Below are positions 27,494 to 36,809 of a DNA stretch of 64,000 bases, piece after piece. Within the stretch, counting starts at the first letter, position 1. Every line of letters starts with the position of its first letter. A program made the position numbers and the translations under genes. Source of the stretch: Paenibacillus gyeongsangnamensis (lineage in GTDB: Bacteria; Bacillota; Bacilli; Paenibacillales; NBRC-103111); contig NZ_JAQAGZ010000012.1 of NCBI RefSeq assembly GCF_027533625.1, positions 1 to 64,000 on the forward strand, given 5' to 3'. Under the pieces are notes generated by a model. That model did not search any database, was not told the DNA's origin, and saw only the letters and a list, made by a program, of their open reading frames with translations.

Positions 27494-27787
27494 ATGCCTC
27501 AATTGAAAATTCAAGCCGTTACAGGTATAACTGTAGAATGTATAGGGAAGCCGGCACCGTATCTTTTTCTGTACGGGCTGCAAATGTATGGAGCGAAGCC
27601 GGACTCCTATGTCATGATTGGTGATAACCTGGAAACAGATATCCTGGGTGGCAGAAGAGTAGGAATGAAGACGGTATGGATTGAAAATAAAGTTCAAGAA
27701 GTGTTCTCTTCTCAGCATTATGTCTCTGACTACAAAGTAAGAAGCATTTTTGATTTATACGAAATGGTTTCAATGCAGCGGGTTTAA
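27494..27787 (+). pseudogene. HAD-superfamily (NagD-like) phosphatase, C-terminal remnant
   Basis: The recognisable part is IGKPAPYLFLYGLQMYGAKP followed by MIGDNLETDILGG, the cap-distal Asp motif region of NagD-type HAD phosphatases. The nucleophile motif DxDxT and all N-terminal sequence are missing, and an upstream terminator overlaps the apparent open frame. Truncated and almost certainly silent. Confidence 0.75.
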
Positions 27788-27860
27788 ATTCATTAGCCGG
27801 AGACGGCAATGTCATGGTGAGGAGCGTGTTTGCTTCCGGATGGTGACCAACTAAGCTTCA

Positions 27861-29576
27861 TTACATGCCCGATTGAACGGGGTATAAACGCTTTTGCTTC
27901 CGCTGCTCCTCCAGTAAACGCATCATCCAAGCTAGAATGCTTCTTGAATGCTGCGTTGCATAGCAATGATGCGCAAGGTTGCATATTTCCAAGGGATCCT
28001 CGGTTAAATTATAAAGCTCGTATTCGTCAGGAACCGGGTTCGTTTTGACCTGATCGGTTACATCTTTTTTTCCAGGATGGCTCCAGAATTGGACGTTATC
28101 AAAATAACGGGAAAATTTCCATAATTCTTTTTTCCCATTTCGATGCAGGGCCGTTATTACGGACTCGACATGGTTTGGTTGAATAACGGACGGATAGGGC
28201 TGCCCAAGCGGATTGATTTGGTGTTGGCCGCGGGTAATATCATCGTCGGTCATGAAATAAATCGGCCCATCATCGGCGGTCACAGATTGGTTTTGTTCTA
28301 AGATCATAGGAGTGAGATCCCGTCCCACCAAGGGACGAACTTCGCTAAATTTGTTTTGCAATCGGTCCAGCACCTCTTTCATGTCGACGTTTGCAAGTCC
28401 AAGCATGGTCGGCAGGAGATCTACATGGCTTGTAAGCGTATGAACCTGTTTAGGCTGCGGGAAAAGCTGTTGATTATGAATGAGGAAAGGAACATGCAGA
28501 ACTTCTTCGTAGGCACAGTACCATTTTTGATGAAGGTTGCCATGAGCGCCGAGCAATTCACCATGATCGGATGTAAATATAATAATCGTATTGTCATAGA
28601 AAGAAGAGAGGGTAAGAGCTTCCAATACTTTAAGCATTTGCCGGTCGGCATTTTTTTGCAGCTGGAAGTAAAGCTTACGGTAAAATGGCTGATCGAGTAT
28701 AGGCTGCAAGGCATTCGGATAAATATCCCGATAGCTCGCTTGGCAGCGCGGTTTCGTAAGCAGTGATTCGCGAAAAGAGGGAGGCGGGGGAACCTCCGGC
28801 ATGGACTCTACCTCAAACTTAAACATAGGCAGATGTGCAGTAAGAGCGCCATATAAAACAATATCGTGCGGGTTCACAAAGGAAGCGACGAAGAGCCAGG
28901 GCTTGGCATGCTTGTCATGTTTTATCTGGTTATCGAGAGACTCGATAAGCTCTACTGCTTCCGCAGCATAAATTTCATCTCTGCCGCTTACGGCGGCAGC
29001 AGAGGAAGAACCGGAGTTTCGAGGATCTTTCCCGTGAGGTTCCGGGCCGATCCAACCGGAAAAACCGAAGCTGTCCAAACGATTGGCGCGATCATATAAT
29101 TCGTTCCGTTTTTTGTCCGGTACGCCTGTGAATGGATGATAGCTGGAGAAGCTTAGGTGCGTGCCGGGAATGATAATATCTTCATGGGATATATGCCATT
29201 TCCCTTTATAGTAGGTTTGGTACCCGGCTGCCCGAAAGTAATCCCCCATTGTAGGCACGGTGTTCCGGTCCAGCCAAAACATATCGGAGTCGAAAGCCTC
29301 TTTGGCGATTCCGTCCGTCTGGCTGACGCCATGGAGCGAAGGATATTGACCGGTGAGCAGCGTGGCCCGGCTAGGGCAGCATGCGGCGCTCCCTATATAA
29401 TGCCTGTGGAACTCCATCCCGTGAGATTTCAAGAGCTGTTGTGCAATAAGGTTGTGTCTGCGCCAGTCTCGAATTTCTTCGTTCTCGTAAACGGGAGGGT
29501 AGCTTTCCTCATCCACGAGGAATACGAGAAAGTTAGGTTTTTCGAAATATCGGGAAGAAGGCGACGTATCATTCAT
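27861..29576 (-). CDS. Sulfatase-family hydrolase
   Basis: 571 residues, alkaline phosphatase superfamily. The maturation motif C-x-P-S-R is at 66-70 (CCPSR), with C66 the residue converted to formylglycine, followed by ATLLTGQYPS. Metal ligands are suggested by FLVDEE near 20-24 and FTSDHGELLGAHG near 350. No signal peptide, so it would act in the cytoplasm unless exported otherwise. The substrate could be a sulfate ester or a phosphonate/phosphodiester. It is divergent from a PhoP-box-driven phosphatase. No sulfatase-maturing enzyme lies in the window. Confidence 0.92.
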   Translation of the reverse strand: MNDTSPSSRYFEKPNFLVFLVDEESYPPVYENEEIRDWRRHNLIAQQLLKSHGMEFHRHYIGSAACCPSRATLLTGQYPSLHGVSQTDGIAKEAFDSDMFWLDRNTVPTMGDYFRAAGYQTYYKGKWHISHEDIIIPGTHLSFSSYHPFTGVPDKKRNELYDRANRLDSFGFSGWIGPEPHGKDPRNSGSSSAAAVSGRDEIYAAEAVELIESLDNQIKHDKHAKPWLFVASFVNPHDIVLYGALTAHLPMFKFEVESMPEVPPPPSFRESLLTKPRCQASYRDIYPNALQPILDQPFYRKLYFQLQKNADRQMLKVLEALTLSSFYDNTIIIFTSDHGELLGAHGNLHQKWYCAYEEVLHVPFLIHNQQLFPQPKQVHTLTSHVDLLPTMLGLANVDMKEVLDRLQNKFSEVRPLVGRDLTPMILEQNQSVTADDGPIYFMTDDDITRGQHQINPLGQPYPSVIQPNHVESVITALHRNGKKELWKFSRYFDNVQFWSHPGKKDVTDQVKTNPVPDEYELYNLTEDPLEICNLAHHCYATQHSRSILAWMMRLLEEQRKQKRLYPVQSGM

Positions 29577-29714
29577 GAAAACACATCCTTGGCAGGTTTT
29601 ACCTTAAGCTATGTTGCGGGGCGCCAAAATAGTAGCATTCCGCGGCAGGGTACAGCTGAGGGGTAATTATGAACCTATCAAAAAATGACTAATAAGGTAA
29701 TATTTTCATAATTA

Positions 29715-29768
29715 TTTACATAATTTTTACTCCTATTTGACCATTATTTTACTCTTCTCGTTTAGAAT
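29715..29768 (+). promoter_or_regulatory. PhoP box array and -10 of the secreted phosphatase
   Basis: TTTACA at 29715, TTTACT at 29726, TTGACC at 29737 and TTTACT at 29748 repeat with an exact 11-bp period, the spacing known for Bacillus PhoP sites. TAGAAT at 29763-29768 is a plausible -10. The downstream gene encodes a phosphatase, which fits Pho control. Confidence 0.7.
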
Positions 29769-29841
29769 CAGATGTGAACAATAGGATAGGAGGGCAGCGG
29801 TTTATCATTGTTCCAAATTTAACGAGAAAGAAGGAGAATTA

Positions 29842-32664
29842 ATGAAACGGATAGGAAAGATCAGTAGGAAAAAACTGGCGGCCTTACTTTCATTGGGAAC
29901 CGTGCTTCTCGGGACAAGCAGTGTTTATGCGAATGTGTGGAATCCGTTCGGAAGTTATCTGGTCGGACGCCAGGCCGGCAGCGATGCGGTCTTGACACCG
30001 GTGAACCAGTTCGTTACTCCGGCAGGACAGCAAGTGGAGTTCGGCGGCAATCCGATGTCCATGAAGGTCCACCCGGACGGGAAAACCGCAGCGGTCATCA
30101 TCGGCCGGAACAATTACGGCGGAGATGGAATCAACATCGTAGACCTCAGCACTGGAACATTGATCAATACGAATGTCACTCTGAAGCTCTCCCATATGTG
30201 GGGGCTGGCTTATTCTCCTGACGGCAAAGAGCTTTATGCTACGGGCTCCTCAGGCTCAACCGGCAAGATCGTAGTTATGACGGTCGCCGACAATGGGGTT
30301 GTTACCGTCAAGAACACGATTAATCTGCCTCTTGCTCAAGTCGGCGGCAATATCAATCCACAAGATATCGTCATGGGCCCGGACGGCAAGACGCTTCTGG
30401 TCGTACTGAACCGCGACAACAGTCTTGGAGTGGTGGACCTGGCTACAGGTCAATTGACTTCGCAGATTCCGGTAGGGAACGCTCCGACCAGCGTCATCCT
30501 GAACGGCACAACGGCCTACGTAACGAACGTCGGCGGAAGAGCCGCACAGCCGGGAGACCTCACTGTGAATTCCTCGGGTACGCCGATTGTGGCCGAGCCT
30601 ACGGGAAGCTCCGCGACGGGGACGGTATCGGTAATCGATTTAACTAACAATACTCTTAAGAAAACCGTTACGGTAGGCCTTCAGCCAGCGCGAATGACCG
30701 TATCCGGCGGATATGTGTTTGTTGCCAATACGAACAGCGATACTGTATCGGTGATTGACTCCAAAACGGATGAAGTCGTTCAAACCATTAACGTCGAGCC
30801 TTACCCGAATGCGCCGAAGGGCTCTGCGCCTAACGCCGTGAAGATGATCAACGATCATCAGCTGGCGGTAAGCTTGGGCCGCAACAATGCGCTTGCCGTT
30901 TACGATTGGAAGGGTCCGAAAGCTGAACCCCGCCTCGCAGGACTTATTCCGACCGCATGGTTCCCGGTCGATATTGATATGGATTCAAGCAATCGACTGC
31001 TGGTAGCCAATGCAGACGGCTTAGGCTCGCTGGGTCCGGAACGCAAATTGACGATCCAAGGCATCAGCGTGACCGGCCACTCTGCTTACGCGCAGCAGGG
31101 TTCCATTTCCTTGATTCCTTCCCCGACGGTCAAAGATCTGGTACGCGGTACGGAAGAGGTTTACAAAAACAACAACTGGTTCAATGCTTTGAGTCAGAAT
31201 GATAAGCCGCGCCACAATAAAAAGCCGGTCGCCATGCCTGAACGGATCGGCGAGCCTTCCCATATCAAGCATGTCTTCTATATCGTCAAAGAAAACCGAA
31301 CTTACGACCAACTGCATGGCGACATGGGACGGGGCAATTCCGAACCGGCACTGACCCAGTTCGGCGAGAACGTCACTCCTAACTTCCACAAAATCGCGAA
31401 TACGTTCCCACTACTCGACAACTTCTACATATCGGGGATTCAGTCGGCAAGCGGCCACCAATGGGTAATGCAGGCGACGAATACCGATTATGAGGATAAA
31501 GAAACGGATGTTGCCAACGTTCGAAGCTACCCTGGCGGTGCGGGGGATTCCCTTGCTTACGCCTCAACCGGGCACTTGTGGGATAATGTTTTAAAGCATA
31601 ACAAAACGGTTGTGAACTTCGGTGAAGATACCACTTCGTTCACAGGTCCGGAGAATAAAGGCAACTGGACGGATTGGTACAACGACTACTTGATCCTGTC
31701 GGGTCAAAAGCAGGGCAGCCTTCATGTGCCGATCGGACACTATGAGGCCAAGACGGATATTCCTTCCTTGGATCCGATTACGTACAAGCCGTTCCCGACC
31801 TTCGATTCGTCGATTCCGGATCAGTACCGCTATGAAATTTTCAAACAAAAGTTCGAGGAGTACGTGAAAAACGATAATCTCCCGAACCTTGTCCAAATGT
31901 GGATTATGAACGACCATACCGCCGGTACGGCCAAAAATTTCCCGACGCCTCAAGCCCAGGTGGCGGACAATGATTTGGCTCTCGGAAAAATCGTGGACCT
32001 TATCTCGCACAGCCCTTATTGGAAAGACTCTCTCATTGTCGTTACGGAAGACGATGCGCAGAACGGATTGGATCACGTGGACGGCCACCGCGCACCTGCT
32101 TACCTGATCAGTCCTTGGATCAAGAAAGGCATAACGGACAGCCATTATTGGACGGTTATCAATATGGTGCGCACGATCGAGCAGATTCTTGGTCTTCAGC
32201 CGATGAATCAGAACGATGCTGCAGCCTCGCCGATGAGCGAGCTGTTCACGGACAAGCCGGACTTCACGCCGTATACGTTCGAGCCGAACCGCATTGCGCT
32301 CGATACGATGAACGGCACACCCGGCTCCGATCAACCGGCCGTTCCGATCACGCCTGCACCGGCGCAGACGGCACCGCAGCCGCAGCCCGCATCGGCGCCT
32401 GCTCAGGAAACCAAAGACAATCAGGATCATAAGCCGATGAGCGAGCTGGAGAAGCTCTGGTCGGACTGGTCCGATACGAACAAGGATCACTTTAGCGGAA
32501 AGAACGCATCTCCGGATAAAGTTAATGCCAATATGCTGAATCATGTCATTTGGTACGCGACGAAAGGCTTCGATCAGCCGTATCCCGGCGATTCGAAGGT
32601 GCTCACACCGGATGAAGCGGCTCAGCTGCCGGAGAGCAGCGCACCGTCCCCTGCGAAGAACTGA
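29842..32664 (+). CDS. Secreted YncE-type beta-propeller / phosphoesterase fusion
   Basis: 940 residues. A signal peptide covers about 1-31 (KKLAALLSLGTVLLGTSSVYA). A YncE-like seven-bladed propeller covers about 50-430, with repeated NIVDLSTG, GVVDLATGQ, SVIDLTNN and SVIDSKTDE blade strands. An alkaline phosphatase-superfamily phosphoesterase follows at about 475-820 (FYIVKENRTYDQLHGD, VTEDDAQNGLDHVDGH). A Pro/Gln/Ala-rich linker (about 828-860) leads to a C-terminal tail. RBS AAGGAG before the ATG. Export plus a PhoP box array suggests phosphate scavenging from extracellular esters. The substrate is unknown. Confidence 0.93.
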   Translation: MKRIGKISRKKLAALLSLGTVLLGTSSVYANVWNPFGSYLVGRQAGSDAVLTPVNQFVTPAGQQVEFGGNPMSMKVHPDGKTAAVIIGRNNYGGDGINIVDLSTGTLINTNVTLKLSHMWGLAYSPDGKELYATGSSGSTGKIVVMTVADNGVVTVKNTINLPLAQVGGNINPQDIVMGPDGKTLLVVLNRDNSLGVVDLATGQLTSQIPVGNAPTSVILNGTTAYVTNVGGRAAQPGDLTVNSSGTPIVAEPTGSSATGTVSVIDLTNNTLKKTVTVGLQPARMTVSGGYVFVANTNSDTVSVIDSKTDEVVQTINVEPYPNAPKGSAPNAVKMINDHQLAVSLGRNNALAVYDWKGPKAEPRLAGLIPTAWFPVDIDMDSSNRLLVANADGLGSLGPERKLTIQGISVTGHSAYAQQGSISLIPSPTVKDLVRGTEEVYKNNNWFNALSQNDKPRHNKKPVAMPERIGEPSHIKHVFYIVKENRTYDQLHGDMGRGNSEPALTQFGENVTPNFHKIANTFPLLDNFYISGIQSASGHQWVMQATNTDYEDKETDVANVRSYPGGAGDSLAYASTGHLWDNVLKHNKTVVNFGEDTTSFTGPENKGNWTDWYNDYLILSGQKQGSLHVPIGHYEAKTDIPSLDPITYKPFPTFDSSIPDQYRYEIFKQKFEEYVKNDNLPNLVQMWIMNDHTAGTAKNFPTPQAQVADNDLALGKIVDLISHSPYWKDSLIVVTEDDAQNGLDHVDGHRAPAYLISPWIKKGITDSHYWTVINMVRTIEQILGLQPMNQNDAAASPMSELFTDKPDFTPYTFEPNRIALDTMNGTPGSDQPAVPITPAPAQTAPQPQPASAPAQETKDNQDHKPMSELEKLWSDWSDTNKDHFSGKNASPDKVNANMLNHVIWYATKGFDQPYPGDSKVLTPDEAAQLPESSAPSPAKN

Positions 32665-32681
32665 TCGCTTTTCAATGTCTT

Positions 32682-32727
32682 CCCCGTGCTCCTGCAGCTT
32701 CGGCTGAGGGGCATGGGGATTTCCTTT
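32682..32727 (+). terminator. Weak hairpin between phosphatase and RND genes
   Basis: An 11-bp imperfect stem (CCCCGTGCTCC with GGGGCATGGGG) followed by ATTTCCTTT. It may only partly stop read-through into the RND gene 36 bp later. Confidence 0.45.
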
Positions 32728-32762
32728 AGTATTCGTTTATAGCAAGGAGTGGAGAACCAACG

Positions 32763-35700
32763 ATGAACCGAATCCTGGAAGCGGTCATGAAGCGGAGCAT
32801 GTTTATCATAATGGCTCTTGTCATTCTTCTCGTATGGGGCGGCATATCCGCTTACCGGATGAAGCGGGATTATTTACCGTCAATCGACAATCCGACCTTG
32901 ATGGTTGCGGTGCATGCGCCGGATTATCAAGCGGGGCAAATCAAATCCGCCGTAACAGAGCCCATTGAACGGGCGGTACGGAAGGTAAGCGGCCTTGAGA
33001 CGCTGGAGACAAATAGCTTTGACGGCGGGCTGCTCGTCAGTCTTTATTTTAGGGTGGGCTACGATATGAACCGCGCAGAGAACGACGTGAGCTATGCCCT
33101 GGACCATGCCTTTCTCCCGGCCGGCGTTGACAAGCCTTCGGTAACCCGTGTAAGCACGAGCTCCTTCCCGATTATGAGAATCAGTCTGACCAGCCCGTCA
33201 GGGAAGATGGATGAGAACACGCTGCGCACATCGGCACAAACCCAAATCGCAGCGGAGCTCAAGAGCTTGTCTGGCGTAAGCGATGTGCGCGTCACCGGCG
33301 GGGGAAATAACGGCTACGCCTTGACGCTTCGGATGGCCGATCTGAGTAAAGCCGGACTAACGATAGAAGATGTCAAAAGCTCGCTGGCTGAGGTTCATTT
33401 GGACGGCGTGCAGGGGAAAATTACGAACAGCCAAGTATCAATTCCGCTTCAGGCAACGGGACCCACGCCGGGCGAGCGGGAGCTGAAGCAGCTGCCGATC
33501 CGCGGGGCGGACGGACATCACGTTCCGCTCGCCGCGATCGGGGATTTGTCCAAATCGATCGTTGATCTGCAGACCGTTACCCGCACCGACGGCAAGCCCA
33601 GCGTTGTCATGGACGTTCTGAAGACAACCTCATCCGACATTACCGAGGTTTCGGAGCGCATCCGCAGCCGAATTCAGAATATGCCGGGAGTACAGGCAGG
33701 CGAGCTTCAGCTCACCGTACTTTTCGATCAAGGGCAGCAGGTACAGTCCTCCTTGAACGGTTTGGTGAAGGAAGGCCTGCTCGGATGCCTGCTGTCGATG
33801 GTTTGCGTATTTCTATTCTTCCGCAATATTCGGTCGACTGTGCTGATCGCTCTATCTCTGCCGATTTGTCTCATGACCGCTGCCGGACTGCTCAAAACGA
33901 TGGGCTTCTCCCTGAATCTTCTTACCGTTTCCGGTATGATCGTAGCCATGGGGAGAGCGATTGACGACACCATTGTAGTTCTGGACAACATGCACCGAAA
34001 GGCAGAGGAGTGGAAGGAGAAGCTGAATACCCGGCTGTTGGTCGAAGCGGTCAAGGAAATGGTTCCCGCGATCGTTTCTTCTACTGCGACTACGGCAGCC
34101 GTCTACATTCCCATTGCCCTGGTCGGGGGCATGATCAGCTCGGCCTTCTCCGGATTCGCCTGGTCCGTTGTCATTGCGATCGTAACTTCCCTTCTAGTCG
34201 CCGCGCTGGTCGTACCCTCGCTGTACCATCTATGGCAGGGCGTTCGGGCAGGCGCACGAACGCCTTCGATTGAACCAGGCTCCCTTCGGGTCCTGAGCTG
34301 GGCCTTCCGGAGAAAGGGATGGATTGCGGCCGTTTGCGCAGGGCTGCTTGTCATAGCGGTCGCAGGCGTCTTCTTCCTGCCAGTAAACTTTCTGCCCGCG
34401 AATAAGTCCGGTCAAATCAATGTACAGCTGGAATTTCCTCAAGGGACAACGCTAACCCAAGTCGATGCGGCAGTGAAGCGGATGGAGCAGGCACTGCAAT
34501 CGGATGCGGCCGTCGCTTCGTTCTCCTCCGTGCTGGGGTCATCTTTCACGCCTCAATTCGATGATGTGTTCGACGCCGGGGGCGGTTGGATTCAAGGCAG
34601 CAATATCGCGAATATCGCCGTTTCCGTAAAGGAGCTGCGGAATGTGGATCGGGTGGCGGCCGAACTGCAGCAGCGGCTGGCCGGTTTGTCTGGCGGTGCG
34701 GTCTATACGGTGTCGAACCAAAATATTGCCGGCGACGATTCCCAGCTGAGAATCGATCTCTCCGGAGCGGACGCCTTAACGCTGGATCAAGCGGCCCGGC
34801 TTATCCGCAGCAAGCTCGGGCTGATTCAAGGACTCGGCGTAGCCGGGTCCGCGGACGATAAGGAAGGGGCTCAAAGGTTCCAACTTGTTTTAAACCGTGA
34901 GGCGTTGGAGCGGACCGGCGTCTCTCCGGAGGAGGTGTTCGGCCGTGTCCGGGACTATTTATCCGAAGGCATGAGGATCGACGTCAGGACGCGGGGCCAA
35001 GAGAAAGTTCCTTTCACGATCCATACGGACCTGCTGGCCCATGTCGGAGGCACATCGGTCATGGCCGAGCCTCAGACAGGGATTCTTACGCTGCTGGGCA
35101 AAGAAACCTTCAAAGGCCTGGACGGCAAGACCGTTCGTCTGGAGGAGCTGGCTTCTTTAAATCCGAGCAGCGGGCCGAGTGTGATCCGGGAACGGGAAGG
35201 ACGTCCCTTCACCGTTGTGACGGCTAACATCGTTTCCAGAGATGTGGAGAAGGTGACGGGCCAGGTGAATAAGGTCCTCGATGAATTGGTATTGCCGCCC
35301 GGGGTTCATTACACGATGAACGGCATTTCCGCTCAAGTGGATCAGATGATACTGGAAATGGGAATCGCTTTGTCCGTTTCCATTATCCTCGTGCTCTTCA
35401 TCCTGAGTATCGTCTTCCGGGGCTGGAGAGCACCGCTGACGGTTCTGCTCTGCATTCCACTTGCGTTTATCGGCTCCATACTCGGCATGCTGGTTTGGGG
35501 CGGGGAATGGAACCTGGCCTCCCTGGTCGGGCTGTTGATGCTCTCCGGTATCGTAGCGACCAACGGGATCGTACTTGTGGACAAGATCGAACGGAATTTG
35601 AATGCAGGAATCAGCCCGAAGGATGCGATCCTTCAAGGGACCGTCACGAGAGTGCGTCCGGTTCTGATGACGGCCATAACCACCATTATGACGCTGCTCC

Positions 35701-35894
35701 CCTTATGTGTGACCGGAGGCGGGGATACGGTCTTTTCCCAGACACTAGGCATTGTTGTGGTATGCGGTATGATCAGCTCGACCTTGATCAGCCTGGTGGT
35801 GATTCCGCTCCTTTATGCGTGTATGCTGGATCGTCAGCCTCTGGCTTTGCGGAAAATGAAACGCAGCGAGAGTCCTGTAATTTCCGCGGGCTAG
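32763..35894 (+). CDS. RND-family efflux transporter (AcrB/SwrC-like)
   Basis: 1043 residues with twelve membrane helices in the 1+5+1+5 pattern of HAE-RND pumps. First helix at about 13-30, helices 2-6 about 330-495, helix 7 about 520-540 and 8-12 about 860-1020. The proton-relay region reads MIVAMGRAIDDTIVVLDNM near 395. The Gram-positive relative SwrC exports lipopeptides such as surfactin. No membrane-fusion or TolC partner lies nearby, as expected for Firmicutes. RBS AAGGAG upstream; a strong terminator follows. Confidence 0.93.
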   Translation: MNRILEAVMKRSMFIIMALVILLVWGGISAYRMKRDYLPSIDNPTLMVAVHAPDYQAGQIKSAVTEPIERAVRKVSGLETLETNSFDGGLLVSLYFRVGYDMNRAENDVSYALDHAFLPAGVDKPSVTRVSTSSFPIMRISLTSPSGKMDENTLRTSAQTQIAAELKSLSGVSDVRVTGGGNNGYALTLRMADLSKAGLTIEDVKSSLAEVHLDGVQGKITNSQVSIPLQATGPTPGERELKQLPIRGADGHHVPLAAIGDLSKSIVDLQTVTRTDGKPSVVMDVLKTTSSDITEVSERIRSRIQNMPGVQAGELQLTVLFDQGQQVQSSLNGLVKEGLLGCLLSMVCVFLFFRNIRSTVLIALSLPICLMTAAGLLKTMGFSLNLLTVSGMIVAMGRAIDDTIVVLDNMHRKAEEWKEKLNTRLLVEAVKEMVPAIVSSTATTAAVYIPIALVGGMISSAFSGFAWSVVIAIVTSLLVAALVVPSLYHLWQGVRAGARTPSIEPGSLRVLSWAFRRKGWIAAVCAGLLVIAVAGVFFLPVNFLPANKSGQINVQLEFPQGTTLTQVDAAVKRMEQALQSDAAVASFSSVLGSSFTPQFDDVFDAGGGWIQGSNIANIAVSVKELRNVDRVAAELQQRLAGLSGGAVYTVSNQNIAGDDSQLRIDLSGADALTLDQAARLIRSKLGLIQGLGVAGSADDKEGAQRFQLVLNREALERTGVSPEEVFGRVRDYLSEGMRIDVRTRGQEKVPFTIHTDLLAHVGGTSVMAEPQTGILTLLGKETFKGLDGKTVRLEELASLNPSSGPSVIREREGRPFTVVTANIVSRDVEKVTGQVNKVLDELVLPPGVHYTMNGISAQVDQMILEMGIALSVSIILVLFILSIVFRGWRAPLTVLLCIPLAFIGSILGMLVWGGEWNLASLVGLLMLSGIVATNGIVLVDKIERNLNAGISPKDAILQGTVTRVRPVLMTAITTIMTLLPLCVTGGGDTVFSQTLGIVVVCGMISSTLISLVVIPLLYACMLDRQPLALRKMKRSESPVISAG

Positions 35895-35904
35895 GCATTC
35901 GGCG

Positions 35905-35936
35905 GGGCACCCGCCGAGGGTGCCCTGAATTTTTTT
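35905..35936 (+). terminator. Terminator of the RND gene
   Basis: Perfect 8-bp stem GGGCACCC (35905-35912) with GGGTGCCC (35918-35925) and seven T at 35930-35936. Confidence 0.9.
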
Positions 35937-35949
35937 CGGGGAAACAAAA

Positions 35950-36690
35950 TTACAACGTTTGACCGCTGTCTACCGTAATGATCTGTCCCGTCATTGCTTC
36001 TTGCTCCAAGGCTGCACAGATCATTTGAGCAATATCTTCGGGTGTTGAAATATGCTGCAAAAGGAGATTAGGGGCCAGCTTGTTCATTTGTTCTTCCCTG
36101 CCGGCCCACCATCTTGTCGCCACGGCTCCCGGCACGACGCAGTTGACTCTAATCTTCGGAGCTAAGGCGCGTGCTAACGATTTCGTAAGGGCGTGAACCG
36201 CCGCTTTGGATACCGCGTATGGAAGCGACGAGCCGAGTCCGGTTTGTCCCGCTATGCTTCCGACATTTACGATCGCCGCTTGGTTATTCTTTTTCATGAA
36301 GACCGAAGCAGCCCGCGCACAGTAAAACATGCCTTTGACATTGACATCATAAAGCTCATTCCATATGTCCTCCGTCACCGACTCCAAATCGTTTAAAGGG
36401 ATATGCCGTGTAATGCTGGCATTGTTTACAAGCACATCTATCGTGCCGAATCGCTGCACGATGTCATCTACCATGTTCTTGACTTCATTGTCCCGGGAAA
36501 CATCGGCTTGTATGGCAATTGCATGCCCCCCGTTGTCATTGATGAAGTGTACGGTTTCTTCCGCATCGGCTTTCGAGCGCGAATAGTTCACCGCAACGGA
36601 TGCGCCTCGCCGAGCAAGCGCAAGGCATGCAGCCCTGCCGATTCCCGTGCCGCCGCCTGTCACAAGAGCCGCTTTATTTTTTAAATCCAT
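35950..36690 (-). CDS. SDR-family oxidoreductase (FabG-like)
   Basis: 246 residues. Cofactor motif TGGGTGIGRAA is near 11-21, NNAS near 90, catalytic Ser in VGSIAGQ and Tyr/Lys in YAVSKAA near 160. The basic residue after strand 2 (NYSRSKAD) favours NADPH. GGAGG lies before the ATG. Divergent from a LysR regulator that may control it. Confidence 0.93.
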   Translation of the reverse strand: MDLKNKAALVTGGGTGIGRAACLALARRGASVAVNYSRSKADAEETVHFINDNGGHAIAIQADVSRDNEVKNMVDDIVQRFGTIDVLVNNASITRHIPLNDLESVTEDIWNELYDVNVKGMFYCARAASVFMKKNNQAAIVNVGSIAGQTGLGSSLPYAVSKAAVHALTKSLARALAPKIRVNCVVPGAVATRWWAGREEQMNKLAPNLLLQHISTPEDIAQMICAALEQEAMTGQIITVDSGQTL

Positions 36691-36773
36691 CGTAATCCTC
36701 CTCGGTGCAGCTTGATATTTATTAGTGTATATCCTCCATCAATATTTGTATAATTGAATATATTGATTAGTTC

Positions 36774-36790
36774 GTTCAATAATTTTGAAC
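36774..36790 (+). promoter_or_regulatory. Palindromic LysR-type box between SDR and LysR genes
   Basis: GTTCAA (36774-36779), five bases, TTGAAC (36785-36790): a dyad of the T-N11-A type bound by LysR regulators. It sits 19 bp before the LysR start and downstream of TATAAT at 36749-36754, which fits autoregulation. Confidence 0.5.
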
Positions 36791-36809
36791 AAAATAGAGG
36801 AGAACTGCG

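Noticed and set aside
31591..32544. Long minus-strand frame of 317 codons inside the phosphatase gene
   Set aside because: Arg-rich low-information translation typical of the reverse of GC-rich coding DNA; the plus-strand protein is clearly real.
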